Source: Clostridiaceae bacterium
GTDB taxonomy: Bacteria > Bacillota > Clostridia > Oscillospirales > Acutalibacteraceae
Assembly: GCA_904502175.1 (NCBI GenBank)
Contig: CAJGDU010000072.1
Location: 1-6,309, forward strand
Reading direction: 5' to 3'
DNA: 6,309 nt
Numbering within the stretch: the first letter of the stretch is position 1; every line of letters begins with the position of its first letter. The translations under genes were made by a program, and so were the position numbers. The notes below the pieces were generated by a model. The model was not told where the DNA came from. It did not search any database and saw only the letters and a program-made list of their open reading frames with translations. This document shows positions 5,318-6,309 of the stretch, in pieces.

Positions 5318-6309
5318 GCGATATCCGTGTTGGCGTAGATGGCGTAGAAGTCAAACGGGTTCGTGTTGGCATAACCGGTGATGCCGGGCTGCAGGACCGT
5401 GATCTTGTTGAACAGGCCCACATAGCCGATGACGTTGTCATCGATGGAGTACTGGATGATGCGGTTGGCCAGCTCCGCGCGTTTCGCGGTGTCGGTCTCC
5501 TTGGAGAGGTCGTTGATCAGCTTCTCGCACTCATCGTTCTTGAACCCGGTGATGTCGTAGTAGGCACCCTGGCGGAGACAGGAGTCGATGAAGTAGTACG
5601 GGTCGCCGCTCTTGTCCGCGATCATGCAGTAGAGCGCCAGGTCGAAGTCCTTGTTCTTGATGTAGGTGGCGTCGGGGTCTTCTTCCACGGTCAGGCGGGA
5701 GTCGATGCCGATGGCCTTCAGCTGGGACTGGATGAGGGTGGCAAGGGTGTCGAGAGAACGGGCGGCATAGTAGCAGATGTTGATCTGCAGCGGTTTGCCG
5801 TCTTTCTCGTAAATGCCGTTCGCGCCCATGGTGTAGCCGTCCTGCTCAATAAGAGCCTTGGCGGCGGCCGCGTCGATCTTCTGGACGCCGTTGACTTTGC
5901 CGTAGGCGGCAGAGGCGTTGAACGGGCCGTCCGTGGCGGAGGTGGTGCCCTTCAGATAGTCGGCGATAGCCTGTTTGTCCACAGTGCCGTTGATGGCCTT
6001 GCGGACATTGTCGGAAAGGGTGGCCTTGTTCAGGAAGTAGAACTGGAGACGGGTACCGGAGATGTCGGTGAGCGCATATTTGTCGGGCTCTTTCTTGAAG
6101 ATCTCATAGGCGTCCGCGGTGACGGAGTCGTAGCCCTGGATCTCGCCGGACTGCATGGCCAGCAGCTTCGGCTCGTCTTCCTGCATGTAGAAGAACTTCG
6201 CGCCGTCCAGCTTGACTTCGCCGTTCCAGTAGTTGGGGTTCTTCTTCAGCGTGCAGTCGCCTTCGGGGATGAACTCATCGATGACGAAGGGACCGGTGCC
6301 GATGATCTC
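5314..6309 (-). CDS. Extracellular solute-binding protein, peptide/nickel family 5 (N-terminus outside window)
   Basis: The 331 C-terminal residues of a family 5 solute-binding protein are visible; the frame runs open to the right edge. Full-length members are usually about 500-540 residues, so roughly 170-210 residues, including the expected lipoprotein or secretion signal, lie outside. Numbering from the edge, GTGPF (4-8) and KNPNYWNG (23-30) are the classic family motifs, followed by ALQSGEI-like LAMQSGEI (50-57), VRKAINGTVDKQAI (102-115), and SGDPYYFIDSCLRQGAYYD (234-252), which sits where the ligand-lobe hinge region is usually found. The protein would capture the substrate outside the membrane and deliver it to the two permeases encoded next. 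Ligand cannot be read from this part; nickel, metal chelate or oligopeptide are all possible, with nickel favoured by the permeases. The stop overlaps the next gene by four bases. Confidence 0.9.
   Translation of the reverse strand, partial: EIIGTGPFVIDEFIPEGDCTLKKNPNYWNGEVKLDGAKFFYMQEDEPKLLAMQSGEIQGYDSVTADAYEIFKKEPDKYALTDISGTRLQFYFLNKATLSDNVRKAINGTVDKQAIADYLKGTTSATDGPFNASAAYGKVNGVQKIDAAAAKALIEQDGYTMGANGIYEKDGKPLQINICYYAARSLDTLATLIQSQLKAIGIDSRLTVEEDPDATYIKNKDFDLALYCMIADKSGDPYYFIDSCLRQGAYYDITGFKNDECEKLINDLSKETDTAKRAELANRIIQYSIDDNVIGYVGLFNKITVLQPGITGYANTNPFDFYAIYANTDIA

Overview
The window reads as chromosome of a GC-rich anaerobic bacterium, most likely a Clostridia- or Negativicutes-type Firmicute. 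This rests on the strong AGGAG-type ribosome binding sites, the tight operons, GC-rich codons (bases 541-600 are about 67% GC by count) and the presence of a GGGtGRT protein, a family I associate mainly with anaerobes. The taxonomic call is an inference; no rRNA or marker gene is present.

Left part (1-1842, plus strand). After an AT-rich leader (bases 1-60 are about 33% GC) come two tightly spaced genes: a NifU/IscU-like iron-sulfur scaffold protein (132-824) and a full-length GGGtGRT-family protein (832-1842). They are seven bases apart, each with a clear ribosome binding site, so they look like a two-gene operon. The GGGtGRT family is conserved but, as far as I know, has no established biochemical function. 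This pair is the most interesting item in the window. A hairpin with T-tracts on both sides (1854-1892) ends the operon.

Right part (1898-6309, minus strand). A convergent ABC importer operon of the peptide/nickel family is read from right to left: substrate-binding protein (N-terminus beyond the right edge), NikB/DppB-like permease, NikC/DppC-like permease, and one polypeptide carrying both ATPase domains. The genes overlap by ATGA at two junctions and are 13 bases apart at the third. Several permease motifs (GDPA, the RPV loop, RDYPVIQ, AEWG.MIN) look closer to the nickel branch (NikB/NikC) than to the dipeptide branch, so a nickel or related metal (perhaps metallophore-bound) substrate is plausible but unproven. 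The operon shares the bidirectional terminator with the left operon.

Together, the window holds two complete convergent transcription units (the second lacking only its upstream end). Both could serve metalloenzyme maturation: one through iron-sulfur handling, the other through possible nickel uptake. That link is a hypothesis from proximity only. I saw no RNA genes, mobile elements, CRISPR arrays or pseudogenes.
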